Below are positions 1 to 8,830 of a DNA stretch of 64,000 nt, piece by piece (positions within the stretch are counted from its first letter, which is position 1; each line of letters begins with the position of its first letter). A program made the translations under genes and the position numbers. Source of the stretch: Christiangramia lutea. GTDB lineage: Bacteria; Bacteroidota; Bacteroidia; Flavobacteriales; Flavobacteriaceae. The DNA lies in assembly GCF_022489035.1 (NCBI RefSeq), contig NZ_JAKVTV010000001.1, positions 434,001-498,000 on the forward strand. The letters run 5' to 3'. The notes beneath the pieces were generated by a model. That model worked only from the letters and a program-made list of their open reading frames with translations. It did not search any database and was not told where the DNA came from.

Positions 1-2
1 TA

Positions 3-611
3 GAAAGCGCTTCATTAGTAGCCGCCATTGGTGCGGCAGGACTTGCTGTTGGTCTTGCTTTACAGGGTTCTTTAGCAAACCTGGCAGGTGGAGTTCTAAT
101 AATTGTTCTTAAACCATTCAAGGTTGGAGACTGGGTTGAGGCACAGGGAGTTTCAGGTAGTGTGGATGAGATATCTCTATTTTATACCAAAATAAATACT
201 TTCGGAAATCAGCGTGCCGTGATTCCTAATGGGAAAATGAGTAACGATAATATTATTAATTATAGCTACAACGGTACCCGTCGTGAGAATCTATCTTTCG
301 GTATTTCTTATGATGATGATATTAAGAAAGCCAAGGAGGTTCTTATGAGCCTGGTAAAGGAACAGGACGGAATACTTGAAGATCCTGCACCTCAAGTATT
401 GGTAGCAGAACTTGGAGACAGCTCAGTAAACTTTTCAGTGAGATATTTTGCACCTAACGACAAATTCTGGGATATACACTGGAATATGATCGAAGAAGGT
501 AAAATAAGACTTGAAGAGGCAGGAATGACGATTCCTTACCCACAAAGAGACGTTTACCTTTATGATCAGACCAAAATGAAAGGGACGGTTAGGGAAAAAC
601 AAGCTGAATAA
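3..611 (+). CDS. MscS family mechanosensitive ion channel, 3' part
   Basis: The open frame runs in from the left edge, so the start and the first membrane helices are missing; 202 residues remain. The first 40 residues form the Gly/Ala-rich pore helix typical of MscS (AAGLAVGLALQGSLANLAGG). The beta domain follows (KPFKVGDWVEAQG, then VIPNGKM) and the soluble alpha/beta vestibule domain. The family is an inner-membrane channel that opens under hypo-osmotic tension. An internal ATG at 162 is not the true start because the homologous frame continues upstream of it. The gene converges on tsaB with a 4 nt gap, and its apparent terminator lies inside the tsaB coding end. Confidence 0.93.
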   Translation, partial: ESASLVAAIGAAGLAVGLALQGSLANLAGGVLIIVLKPFKVGDWVEAQGVSGSVDEISLFYTKINTFGNQRAVIPNGKMSNDNIINYSYNGTRRENLSFGISYDDDIKKAKEVLMSLVKEQDGILEDPAPQVLVAELGDSSVNFSVRYFAPNDKFWDIHWNMIEEGKIRLEEAGMTIPYPQRDVYLYDQTKMKGTVREKQAE

Positions 612-615
612 GGGA

Positions 616-1275
616 TTATCCGGCAATAAAATCCTTTAAATAATAAGGTTCAAAATAAGCGACATCTTCGGTGTCGCTTTTTTTGTATTTAAAAGCGGCT
701 AATTCGGCCATCTCTTTGGCGGAAGGAAATTGCTGTTTATGAAAAACTGCGTTTTCATGTTTGCAGATATCTTCAAATTTAGCCACTCCGTTACCTATAA
801 AATGAACTTTGGATTCTGCTAAATATTCAGAAAAAGATGAATCGTCGAGTACCTGTGCCTTTGTTTCCCTTATCTGTTTTAGATCAGAATTAAATACTGC
901 AGAATAAACTTCCATCCTGCGGGCATCCAGCATCGATACAAAAACACCTTCTTCATCATTTAATTTAGTAGCCAGGAGATCTAAAGTAGGTATAGATATT
1001 AGTGGAATACCGAGTGAATAGCAGAGCCCTTTTGCTGCTGAAACACCAATTCTTAAACCCGTGTACGACCCTGGGCCTTTACTAATGGCAACAGCATCAA
1101 GATTGGTAGTTGAAATTCCCACTTCATCTAATGCCTGGTCTATAAAAACATGAAGTTTTTCGGCATGAGAATAGTTCTTGCTATTATCTTCCTTTAAAGA
1201 AATTAGCTTTCCATCTTTAGCTATCCCTACTGAACAGTTGGTAGTAGCCGTCTCCAGACATAAAATAAGTGACAA
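616..1275 (-). CDS. tsaB: tRNA threonylcarbamoyladenosine biosynthesis protein TsaB
   Basis: 219 residues, normal for TsaB. The ASKHA-fold N-terminus shows LETATTNCSVGIA, and GPGSYTGLRIGVSAAKG at about residues 67-83 is the family hallmark. TsaB is the non-catalytic partner of TsaD; with TsaE and TsaC it makes t6A at position 37 of ANN-decoding tRNAs in the cytoplasm. The start is TTG at 1275, as there is no nearby ATG and the conserved N-terminus begins there. It is the last gene of the minus-strand efflux operon, 11 nt after the adaptor gene. That is a transcriptional rather than a functional link. Confidence 0.93.
   Translation of the reverse strand: MSLILCLETATTNCSVGIAKDGKLISLKEDNSKNYSHAEKLHVFIDQALDEVGISTTNLDAVAISKGPGSYTGLRIGVSAAKGLCYSLGIPLISIPTLDLLATKLNDEEGVFVSMLDARRMEVYSAVFNSDLKQIRETKAQVLDDSSFSEYLAESKVHFIGNGVAKFEDICKHENAVFHKQQFPSAKEMAELAAFKYKKSDTEDVAYFEPYYLKDFIAG
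655..685 (+). terminator. Rho-independent terminator of the MscS gene, inside tsaB
   Basis: Stem 657-666 pairs with 670-679 (one G-U pair, TTC loop) and is followed by seven T on the plus strand (678-684). It serves the plus-strand MscS gene but also encodes the KSDTEDVA segment near the TsaB C-terminus. The minus strand has no T-run after the stem, so it should not end tsaB transcription. Confidence 0.75.
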
Positions 1276-1286
1276 ATCTCTAGAAT

Positions 1287-2567
1287 TTACTCGGTTTCTT
1301 TTTCTTCTTCCTCTTTTTTCACCTCGATCTCATCTCCCGGATCAAGAGTTTTGGTAACCGTACTATAAGGACCAGTGATCACTACATCACCATCATTCAA
1401 GCCTTTTACGATCTCGATATGAGAGTCATCCTGTATGCCGGTTTCCACCACGCGAAGTTTAGCTTTTGCGCCGTCTTTTACAAATACACATTCAAATTTT
1501 TCTTCATCCTCACTAACCTTTGGAGGCACGAAGCCTTTTTTAGTTGCAGTAGTGTCATTTTTGATCACAATCGAGCTAATTGGCACTCCTATAACTTTAA
1601 GCCTCTTATTGGTGATAATATCCACCGTAGCGGTCATTCCCGGCCTGAATGGAGAGTAATTTTCTGGTTTTCCTTCAATAAGGTCCTCATAGGAACCTTT
1701 TAAAATTCTAACCTTCACTTTAAAGTTCGTAACCTGGTCTGTAGTTAAAGAATTATCCGCAGTATTTGAAATCTCGGTTACGATCCCTTTGAATTCTTTT
1801 CCTAAATAAGCATCTACCTCGACAATCGTAGAATCACCAACAGAAACCTTTACAATATCATTTTCATTTACATCTACCTCTACCTCCATATTGTCAAGAT
1901 TGGCTACACGAAGAATTTCAGTACCAGCCATCTGTTGGGTTCCTACCACTCTTTCACCAAGCTCTGCATCCAGTTTGGAAATAGTTCCGGTCATTGGTGC
2001 ATATATATTGGTTCGACCAAGATTATCCTGAGCTTCAGTAACCGTAGCTGCGCTACTTTGCATGCTGAAATAAGCCGATTCCTTATTGGCCTGTGACATT
2101 TCATAATTAGAAACTATCCCATCCCATTCAGCTTTAGAGATCACTCCCTTTTCAAAAAGGGTTTTATTTCGCTGATAATCTGCTTCAGCCTGCTTCAAAC
2201 TTGCCTGAGTTTGAGCATAATTTGCTTTAGAGTTTTGGTAACTCGCTCTTGCTCTTTGAACACTGGATTGATAAATATCAGGATTGATTCTAACTAAAAG
2301 ATCCCCTTTCTCTACAGCCTGGCCCTCTACTATCGGCAATTCTATGATTTCCCCGGATACTTCAGAAGATAACTTCACCTCAACTTCAGGTTGTATCTTA
2401 CCGGTTGCTGAAACAGTTTCAGTAATATCTATTGGCTCTACCTGGGTGATCTCTACCTCTTTTACATTTGCTGAACCGCCGAACCAACCAGCTTTTTTAC
2501 CTACTACCAATAAAATGATCAAGGCGATAACCACCCCAAGGATGATGAAAAGTGTCTTTTTCTTCAT
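1287..2567 (-). CDS. Periplasmic adaptor subunit of efflux pump (HlyD/MacA-like), first copy
   Basis: 426 residues. An N-terminal membrane anchor (about 4-23) is followed by a half lipoyl domain (57-96, SGEIIELPIVEGQAV), a long coiled-coil hairpin rich in Q/A/K (about 97-185), the second lipoyl half (APMTGTISKLDAELGERV), beta-barrel and membrane-proximal domains, and a very acidic C-terminal tail of E and K. Such adaptors bridge an inner-membrane MacB-type transporter and a TolC-type channel. Five nt separate it from the TolC-type gene, and it is the second adaptor of this operon. Substrate is unknown. Confidence 0.9.
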   Translation of the reverse strand: MKKKTLFIILGVVIALIILLVVGKKAGWFGGSANVKEVEITQVEPIDITETVSATGKIQPEVEVKLSSEVSGEIIELPIVEGQAVEKGDLLVRINPDIYQSSVQRARASYQNSKANYAQTQASLKQAEADYQRNKTLFEKGVISKAEWDGIVSNYEMSQANKESAYFSMQSSAATVTEAQDNLGRTNIYAPMTGTISKLDAELGERVVGTQQMAGTEILRVANLDNMEVEVDVNENDIVKVSVGDSTIVEVDAYLGKEFKGIVTEISNTADNSLTTDQVTNFKVKVRILKGSYEDLIEGKPENYSPFRPGMTATVDIITNKRLKVIGVPISSIVIKNDTTATKKGFVPPKVSEDEEKFECVFVKDGAKAKLRVVETGIQDDSHIEIVKGLNDGDVVITGPYSTVTKTLDPGDEIEVKKEEEEKETE

Positions 2568-2571
2568 TTAA

Positions 2572-4008
2572 TTAAAATTTTAAATCCCTTACCGGAATTC
2601 CAAAATAAAGTTCTACAACTTTTAGTTTAAAAATATAATCGTATTTAGCTCTAAGAGCTTCTCTTTGAGTATTTTCAAAACGAATCTTCGCCTGGCTAAA
2701 ATCGAAGGCATTGGTTAAACCAACATCATATCTTTCCGTAGCATATTCAAAGGCTTTCTCCTGCGCTTCAGAAGCAACAAGGGCCGCTTCGTATGCTTCA
2801 AAAGCTCCTTTAGCGTCGGTATAAGCCTGGTAAACGTTCGATTCAAGATCAAGTTCAGCCTGCTCCAACTGATATTCAGCCCGCTTTACGGCAACTTCAT
2901 TTCTTCTAACCCTATTCCTGGTAGCAAAACCATTTAAAATTGGAACATCTATTCTTAAACCGTAGGTAATACCATCATTGATATAAAGTTGTTCGAAAAA
3001 TGGTAATGGAGAGCCGAGAACCGGAATACTATTTCCTGTAAGCACCTGCTGATTCGTACCTTCGACAAAACCTATGGTACGAGTAGGCTCATTTGGATCT
3101 ATCTCTGTACCAATTATCCTGTTCTGACCCGTTTCCCTGGTATTATAGTTGAAAAATGCCGATAAAGTAGGAAGATAAGCTCCTTTTGCAAGCTCTACAT
3201 CCATTTCTGCCAGTTCCATATTAGATTCTGCGATCTTAATTTCAGATCTTTCTTCCTTGGCTGTATCAATTACATCATAAACAGAATTTTCAAGAATTTC
3301 GTTTCCGAAAATATCATAATCCCTGTCTACAATATCAAAATTCTGATAGTCTCTGAAACCAAGTGTCTGCGCTAAGCTTATTAATGAAATTTGTATCTGG
3401 TTTTCAGCAAGGATCATTCTTTGCTGCTCATCGGCATCTGTAGCTTTGATCTCTAAAAGATCTCCTTCAGGAAGAACACCTGCTTCAACAAGGTCCTGGG
3501 TTCTGCCAAGCTGTTCTTTGGTCACCTCGTTCTGGGCTTTAAGCACTTCCAGATTTTGCTTATTGAAAAGCACCTGTAAGTAAGCATCAGCCACAAAAAG
3601 TGCAATATCGTCCTGCATTTTATCAAGAGAATATTCATTCGCAATTCTTGACATTTTTGCTCGTTGTAAGGATTTGAAATTCCTCAATCCATCAAAAAGT
3701 GTGAGCCCGGCGGTAACTCCCGCAGAAAAGTTTCTAACGGTTTGATTTACCAGGATTCCGGTAGTGGCATTCTGGGTTAAACCAGTATTCCAGGCATTAG
3801 CTGCCTGTGCATTGATGTTCGGAATAAGATTCCCAATCGCATCGCGTTTTTCGATATCTGAAAGCTCCACATCAAGTTCGGTTAGCTTCACCTGGATGTT
3901 GTTTTCCAATGCATAATTCACGCATTCTTCAAGTGTCCATTCTTTTTTTTGAGCAGTTAGTATGCTGGAAAAAAGCAAAAGAGTGACTATTAAGCTATAA
4001 TTCTTCAT
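2572..4008 (-). CDS. TolC-family outer membrane efflux protein
   Basis: 478 residues with a signal peptide ending near TAQ (residue 19). Two long helical repeats of the outer-membrane efflux protein family carry alternating coiled-coil segments (WTLEECVNYALENN at the start of repeat 1; RAEYQLEQAELDLESNVYQAY in repeat 2). It should trimerise into the outer-membrane/periplasmic exit duct. Its place between two adaptor genes and downstream of ABC permeases indicates a tripartite MacAB-TolC-like exporter. Confidence 0.92.
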   Translation of the reverse strand: MKNYSLIVTLLLFSSILTAQKKEWTLEECVNYALENNIQVKLTELDVELSDIEKRDAIGNLIPNINAQAANAWNTGLTQNATTGILVNQTVRNFSAGVTAGLTLFDGLRNFKSLQRAKMSRIANEYSLDKMQDDIALFVADAYLQVLFNKQNLEVLKAQNEVTKEQLGRTQDLVEAGVLPEGDLLEIKATDADEQQRMILAENQIQISLISLAQTLGFRDYQNFDIVDRDYDIFGNEILENSVYDVIDTAKEERSEIKIAESNMELAEMDVELAKGAYLPTLSAFFNYNTRETGQNRIIGTEIDPNEPTRTIGFVEGTNQQVLTGNSIPVLGSPLPFFEQLYINDGITYGLRIDVPILNGFATRNRVRRNEVAVKRAEYQLEQAELDLESNVYQAYTDAKGAFEAYEAALVASEAQEKAFEYATERYDVGLTNAFDFSQAKIRFENTQREALRAKYDYIFKLKVVELYFGIPVRDLKF

Positions 4009-4068
4009 AATAATATTCTGTAAGATATGTCTGTAAAATGTGCAGGTTGTTACACAAGGGATAAAAAA

Positions 4069-5187
4069 TTAGTTTTGAGCGATATTCATGGCCGGTTTAA
4101 TCTGGTTCCAAACCTTGATCTTATCTCCTTTCTTCACTCCACTAATCACTTCTACGTTGATACCATCACTCACCCCAAGCTCTATATTTTGCTTGGTGAA
4201 CTCCTGGTCTCCGGTCATGACCTCTACAAAAGGTTCTTTTGTCTCAGGATCGAATTGAACCAAAGCTTCTTTAATGGCAAGAACATCTTCAGCTTTGGCA
4301 AGAATAATAGAGGCATTCGCACTAAGACCGGCTCTAATAAACGTGGTATCGGCCTTGTTTAAAGTTCCTTTAATTTCGAACTGAATAGCCCCGTTATCTT
4401 CAACTCCTTTAGGTGCAATATAATCCAGAACCGCATCGAAAGATTTATTTTCGATGGCTCCAACAGTCACTTCCAAAGGAAGGTCTTCCTTGATCTTACC
4501 AACTTCACTTTCGTCAACCTTTCCTTCAAAGATCATTTCATTTACATCAGCTAAAGTGGCGATGGTGGTACCATCATTGAAATTATTACTTTCAATAACC
4601 TGATTCCCGGTTTTTACCGGAACATCCAGCACCATGCCTTCAACCGTAGAACGTATAAGTGTATTTGCCGCACTCCCAATTCCGCTGGTAGTACCGGTTC
4701 TTACGATCTCATAATTCTGTTGTGCCGATTTATAGTTCTGTTCAGACCTTTTAAATGAAACCTCTGCAGCATCATAGTCATTAGCAGAGATCACCCCTTT
4801 ATCATAAAGTTCTTTTTGTCTTTCATAAACTTTTCTCTCATTGTCCAGGTTGATCTTGGCAGTGGCAACCGCATCTTTTGCACTTTGTAAAGAAGAAACG
4901 TTTGGAATCACCCTGATCTTAGCGATCAGGTCACCGGCTTTGATTCGGTCTCCCGCTTCAATATATATTTCATCAATAATTCCTGAAATATTAGGTTTGA
5001 TGAGAACCTCTTCTTTAGGTACTATTTTACCGGTAGCAACTGTTTTCTTTACGATGGTTTGTTCTGAAGGTTCCTCGGTTTCATAAACTACGGGGTCCTC
5101 CTGATTCTTTTGATAGAGATAGTACAATGCCCCTACAAAGGTCACGGCAATTAGCACTAGAATTCCGATGGTTACAAATTTCTTCAT
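4069..5187 (-). CDS. Periplasmic adaptor subunit of efflux pump, second copy
   Basis: 372 residues with an N-terminal anchor (about 4-25), a split lipoyl domain (KPNISGIIDEIYIEAGDRIKAG and STVEGMVLDVPVKTGNQV), a coiled-coil hairpin (about 100-165) and barrel/membrane-proximal domains. It resembles the first adaptor only in general layout and lacks its acidic tail. It follows the permease genes (26 nt gap) and precedes the TolC-type gene (60 nt gap). Having two different adaptors suggests a mixed adaptor ring or two alternative pumps sharing one outer-membrane duct; that is inference. Confidence 0.9.
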   Translation of the reverse strand: MKKFVTIGILVLIAVTFVGALYYLYQKNQEDPVVYETEEPSEQTIVKKTVATGKIVPKEEVLIKPNISGIIDEIYIEAGDRIKAGDLIAKIRVIPNVSSLQSAKDAVATAKINLDNERKVYERQKELYDKGVISANDYDAAEVSFKRSEQNYKSAQQNYEIVRTGTTSGIGSAANTLIRSTVEGMVLDVPVKTGNQVIESNNFNDGTTIATLADVNEMIFEGKVDESEVGKIKEDLPLEVTVGAIENKSFDAVLDYIAPKGVEDNGAIQFEIKGTLNKADTTFIRAGLSANASIILAKAEDVLAIKEALVQFDPETKEPFVEVMTGDQEFTKQNIELGVSDGINVEVISGVKKGDKIKVWNQIKPAMNIAQN

Positions 5188-5213
5188 TTTTTGATTGTAT
5201 TAGTGTTTATGTA

Positions 5214-6476
5214 TTATTCAGTTCTTAAGGCGTCAACAGGTTTTATTCTTATGGCCTGTTGTGCCGGAATTAGACCGGCCAGTAAACCGGAAATTATTAA
5301 AATTGCCAGAGCTACAGAGACTACTCCCAGGTTTACAGAAGGATTCAGAAACATCATTTCTGAAGTATCCATATTGCTCAATTGAAAGTTAACCAGCCAT
5401 ATTACTCCTGTGGCAAGTATGATTCCTGCCATTCCGGAAATTATAGTTAGAAATATGGACTCCATAAGTATCTGTCCTCTTATAGACCAAGGTGTTGCTC
5501 CCAGAGCACGGCGCACGCCTATCTCATTAGTACGTTCTTTTACCACGATAAGCATAATATTGCTAATTCCGATAATTCCTGATAGCAATACCAGAACTCC
5601 CACGAAATAAGCAACAGCTCTCAAAGCCACGAAAAGTCCGTTAACCTTTGAATATTCCTGAAAAAGATCAAAATTACCTACGGCCCTGTCATCTTCTGGA
5701 TGAATGGTATGCCGGCTTTTTACGATCTCGATAATATCATTCTTTAGATTCGTGATTGAATTTCCATCACGGGCAGTAATTGCCATCCACCCAACCTTAT
5801 TGCCCCGATTAAAGGCTTGAGAAAATGCTGTAAACGGAACGTAGATCTCTTTCTGACCTCTCTCTGGATCGCCTCCCTGACTTTTCTTTTTATAGGTCCC
5901 GATTACCATGAAATTCACTCCATTGATTTTAATATAAGTTCCCAATGGATCTTCACCCTTATCATATAGCGCTGAAACTACTCCACCACCAATAATGGCG
6001 ACCTTTCGTTTTTCATTAATATCAGAATAGTTTAAAAATCTTCCGGAGGTTATATCCATTGGTTCCTGCTGAATAATTTCAGGATAGTCACCATAGACGT
6101 TAAATGCACCGGTGTTCAGCCCACGAACCACATTATTCTCACCTCCAAAACCACCTAATTGATTTCTTGGTGAAACAAATCTTAATCCCGGCACCTGTTC
6201 TTTAATAGCCGCCACATCTTCTATTTCGAAACTGTAACGCCTTCCTTTAGGCATTCCCTTGTATGGTTTTGAAGCTACTTGGGTCCACATGAACATAGTA
6301 TTGGTAGCAATTCCACTAAACCCCTGTTTCACCCCATTTTCCAGGCCTTTCCCGGCAGCAAGCAGAATTACAAGAATAAATATTCCCCATAATACTCCAA
6401 AAGCTGTAAGTACTGTTCTAAACCAATTTGAGGTAAGTGCCTCTATTATTTCACTCCAACGATCTCTACTAAACAT
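5214..6476 (-). CDS. MacB-like ABC transporter permease, second of pair
   Basis: 420 residues with MacB architecture: helix 1 at about 18-40 (WFRTVLTAFGVLWGIFILV), a large periplasmic core domain, then three C-terminal FtsX-type helices. The family motif ISNIMLIVVKERTNEIGVRRALGA precedes the coupling helix. Unlike E. coli MacB it has no fused ATPase, which is encoded upstream. It lies 1 nt from the partner permease gene, so the two probably form a heterodimer. Substrate is not predictable from sequence. Confidence 0.92.
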   Translation of the reverse strand: MFSRDRWSEIIEALTSNWFRTVLTAFGVLWGIFILVILLAAGKGLENGVKQGFSGIATNTMFMWTQVASKPYKGMPKGRRYSFEIEDVAAIKEQVPGLRFVSPRNQLGGFGGENNVVRGLNTGAFNVYGDYPEIIQQEPMDITSGRFLNYSDINEKRKVAIIGGGVVSALYDKGEDPLGTYIKINGVNFMVIGTYKKKSQGGDPERGQKEIYVPFTAFSQAFNRGNKVGWMAITARDGNSITNLKNDIIEIVKSRHTIHPEDDRAVGNFDLFQEYSKVNGLFVALRAVAYFVGVLVLLSGIIGISNIMLIVVKERTNEIGVRRALGATPWSIRGQILMESIFLTIISGMAGIILATGVIWLVNFQLSNMDTSEMMFLNPSVNLGVVSVALAILIISGLLAGLIPAQQAIRIKPVDALRTE

Positions 6477-6477
6477 A

Positions 6478-7722
6478 TTATTCGTCTCTTAAAGCTATTA
6501 TTGGTTTAATTCTCGCTGCTCGCCATGCCGGGAAAAATCCAGCAATGGCTCCTGCAATAACCAGTATTACAACGGTATTGATCGCCACCGTAAAGTTCAC
6601 AGTTGGGTTATAGATATACTGGGTCTCTATCATAGGACCTATAAACTCCAACAAGGTAAGACTGAAAATCAATCCTAAGAATCCGGCAATAGCAGTTACA
6701 AAGATCGACTCGTGAAGTATCATCCCGATGATGGATAAAGGCTGTGCGCCCAGAGCTTTTCTCACGCCTATCTCACGGGTTCTTTCCTTTACAATAATGA
6801 GCATAATATTACTTACTCCAACCACCCCGGCTATGATCGTACAGATTCCTACGCCCCAAAAGAAGTATTTTATCATATCCATAAGCGTGTAGAATCTCTT
6901 GGCATTCTCGAGGCTGTTATTTATATGAATGGCACTATTATCATCTGGCGCTACGGTATGTCTTGACTTTAAAAACTCGTCCAGTTCTGCAGAAAACTGG
7001 GTGGAAGCGGCTACGGCTTTATCAAAATCCTCTTCGGGATCCAAGGTAAGGTATAAGCGATCTACATTATTACTTCCGCCAAAAGCTCTCTGTGCGGTGG
7101 TCATTGGGATTACAGCCCTTGTCTCTTCTCTTTCCCCACCTTTGTCTGTATAAACACCTACTACTTTGAAATTAACTCCTGAAACCTGGACAATTTTCCC
7201 GATAGGGTCTTCATCTTTAAAAAGATCAAGCTTTATCCTATGGCCAATGACCATATTCTTTTCAGAATTATTGAGATCATTGAGGTCAAGGAATCTACCT
7301 GCGGTAAGTGAAATACTCTCCAATACCTGGTAGGCAGGAAAAGTACCACGAACATCATAGGAACCTGATTCTTTGCCATAATTCAACACCATTCCCCAAT
7401 TCTGGAAAGTAGCGGCTGTTTTGTCCAGCTTATCACCGTATAACAGAAGAATCTGGTTATAATCCTCATTTTTCATTTGAATTCTTCTGCCCGGATTCAA
7501 TCCTTTATACTCTTTGGAGGTTACACCTGGCCAGACGTAGATAAGGTTGGAAGCATCCTCTTCAAATTCTCTCGAAATCCCATTCCGCATACCCTCTCCA
7601 ATACCCAACAGTACTACAAGAATGAATATACCTGAAGCTACAGAAAGACCCGTTAAAAAAGTGCGCAGTTTGTTTTTGCGTATAGTTTCAAAGATCTCAT
7701 CCCATCTATCTAGATCAAACAT
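6478..7722 (-). CDS. MacB-like ABC transporter permease, first of pair
   Basis: 414 residues, a paralogue of the next gene with the same layout: N-terminal helix (LRTFLTGLSVASGIFILVVL), periplasmic MacB core, and the FtsX domain with SNIMLIIVKERTREIGVRKALGA. The ATG start overlaps the end of the ATPase gene by 8 nt, pointing to translational coupling. With the ATPase and the second permease it forms the inner-membrane motor of a tripartite exporter. Confidence 0.92.
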   Translation of the reverse strand: MFDLDRWDEIFETIRKNKLRTFLTGLSVASGIFILVVLLGIGEGMRNGISREFEEDASNLIYVWPGVTSKEYKGLNPGRRIQMKNEDYNQILLLYGDKLDKTAATFQNWGMVLNYGKESGSYDVRGTFPAYQVLESISLTAGRFLDLNDLNNSEKNMVIGHRIKLDLFKDEDPIGKIVQVSGVNFKVVGVYTDKGGEREETRAVIPMTTAQRAFGGSNNVDRLYLTLDPEEDFDKAVAASTQFSAELDEFLKSRHTVAPDDNSAIHINNSLENAKRFYTLMDMIKYFFWGVGICTIIAGVVGVSNIMLIIVKERTREIGVRKALGAQPLSIIGMILHESIFVTAIAGFLGLIFSLTLLEFIGPMIETQYIYNPTVNFTVAINTVVILVIAGAIAGFFPAWRAARIKPIIALRDE

Positions 7723-8416
7723 TTTCCATGGCTCTTACTTGTGAAACTACGGTATCCTCTATTATAAGACCGTCTTTTAAATTCACGATCCTTTTGGTCA
7801 TTTGCGCTATATCGTGCTCATGGGTAACCACCAGAATGGTACGTCCCTCGTCATTGATCTCCTGAATAAGATCCATCACTTCATATGATGTCTTTGTATC
7901 CAGTGCTCCAGTAGGTTCATCTGCAAGCAACACCTTGGGATCACTCGCCAATGCCCTGGCAATAGCCACTCTTTGCTTCTGTCCTCCTGAAAGTTCATTA
8001 GGCAAATGACCTGCCCAATTCGCCAGCCCCACCTTTTCAAGATAGCTCATAGCCCGATCAATCCTTTCACCTCTGGAAAGCCCCTGGTAATATAAAGGCA
8101 AAGCCACATTGTCTAAAGCCGACTTATAACCTATCAGGTTAAATGACTGGAAAATGAAACCAAGAAATTTGTTCCGATATTTAGCCGCCTGCTTTTCGCT
8201 AAGGTTCTTTATTGGCACTCCATCGAGTACGTATGAGCCTTCATCTGCTTCATCCAGCATACCCAAAATGTTGAGCAATGTAGACTTCCCAGATCCAGAA
8301 GATCCCATAATTGACAATAATTCGCCTTCGGCGACTGAAAAATTAATACCCTTTAAAACGTGCAATGAGTTAGCACCCATTTTATAGGATTTGTGAAGAT
8401 TTGATATTTCAATCAT
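7715..8416 (-). CDS. ABC transporter ATP-binding protein (MacB/LolD type)
   Basis: 233 residues with every nucleotide-binding motif: Walker [10 protein letters not shown] (38-46), Q-loop Gln90, signature LSGGQ (142-146), Walker B VLLADE ending at Glu167 followed by the D-loop region, and H-loop His199. It is the first gene of the minus-strand operon running to tsaB. It should energise the two adjacent permeases. No clear TANNTTTG box was seen in the 121 nt upstream. Confidence 0.95.
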   Translation of the reverse strand: MIEISNLHKSYKMGANSLHVLKGINFSVAEGELLSIMGSSGSGKSTLLNILGMLDEADEGSYVLDGVPIKNLSEKQAAKYRNKFLGFIFQSFNLIGYKSALDNVALPLYYQGLSRGERIDRAMSYLEKVGLANWAGHLPNELSGGQKQRVAIARALASDPKVLLADEPTGALDTKTSYEVMDLIQEINDEGRTILVVTHEHDIAQMTKRIVNLKDGLIIEDTVVSQVRAMENV

Positions 8417-8484
8417 GATTGATGGTTATTAAAAAGGGAAAATGACTCCCTATTTAATAAGACTGAAGAAAAAATAAAATGTTA

Positions 8485-8504
8485 CAGTTTTATGATAAAA
8501 ACTG
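8485..8504 (-). terminator. Possible weak terminator after the CxxC protein gene
   Basis: A 7 bp AT-rich stem (8485-8491 with 8498-8504) is followed on the minus strand by a T-rich but interrupted stretch. It lies between the end of the 81-residue protein gene and the start of the ABC operon. It could equally be a chance hairpin. Confidence 0.3.
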
Positions 8505-8537
8505 CATATTCTTAACCTTAACTTTACAAAAAAGGCT

Positions 8538-8783
8538 TCAACCTTCCGCGTTTTTCGGTTTATTTTTCCTGGACCTGTAAATAAAGTAGCCTACTCCACC
8601 AATTAGTAAATAAGGAAAAATCATAAGATAAAGGATCCCTTCATTGATCCCTTCAGCAGTGCTCTGATCTGCTTCACTCTCAAGCACAGCACGACACATA
8701 GAACATTGTGCATTAGCCAAATCTGGCAAACACATTAAAACCAAAAGGATAAAAATCGGTAATCTAAAATTCTTCATCTTCAT
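8538..8783 (-). CDS. Small exported membrane protein with CSMC motif, unknown function
   Basis: 81 residues. A signal peptide ends near NAQ (residue 26), so the mature protein begins almost at once with CSMC, a possible metal or disulfide CxxC site. One membrane helix follows (about 49-67, LMIFPYLLIGGVGYFIY), then a basic tail. The gene comes directly after the DUF420 and SCO genes in the oxidase-assembly group, so a role in copper or thiol handling at the periplasmic face is plausible but unproven. A second ATG two codons in is an alternative start. Confidence 0.75.
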   Translation of the reverse strand: MKMKNFRLPIFILLVLMCLPDLANAQCSMCRAVLESEADQSTAEGINEGILYLMIFPYLLIGGVGYFIYRSRKNKPKNAEG

Positions 8784-8805
8784 TTCCCGCTCAACTTAAT
8801 CATTT

Positions 8806-8813
8806 CAAAATTA
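8806..8813 (-). promoter_or_regulatory. Possible -7 box upstream of the CxxC protein gene
   Basis: The minus strand reads TAATTTTG, matching the Bacteroidota TANNTTTG box, 23 nt upstream of the ATG. No TTG lies at the expected -33 distance, so this may be chance. Confidence 0.3.
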
Positions 8814-8830
8814 ATGATTTATGACCGAAA

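Noticed and set aside
8417-8537. Promoter for the efflux operon
   Set aside because: AT-rich, but no TANNTTTG on the minus strand was found, so no promoter is called.
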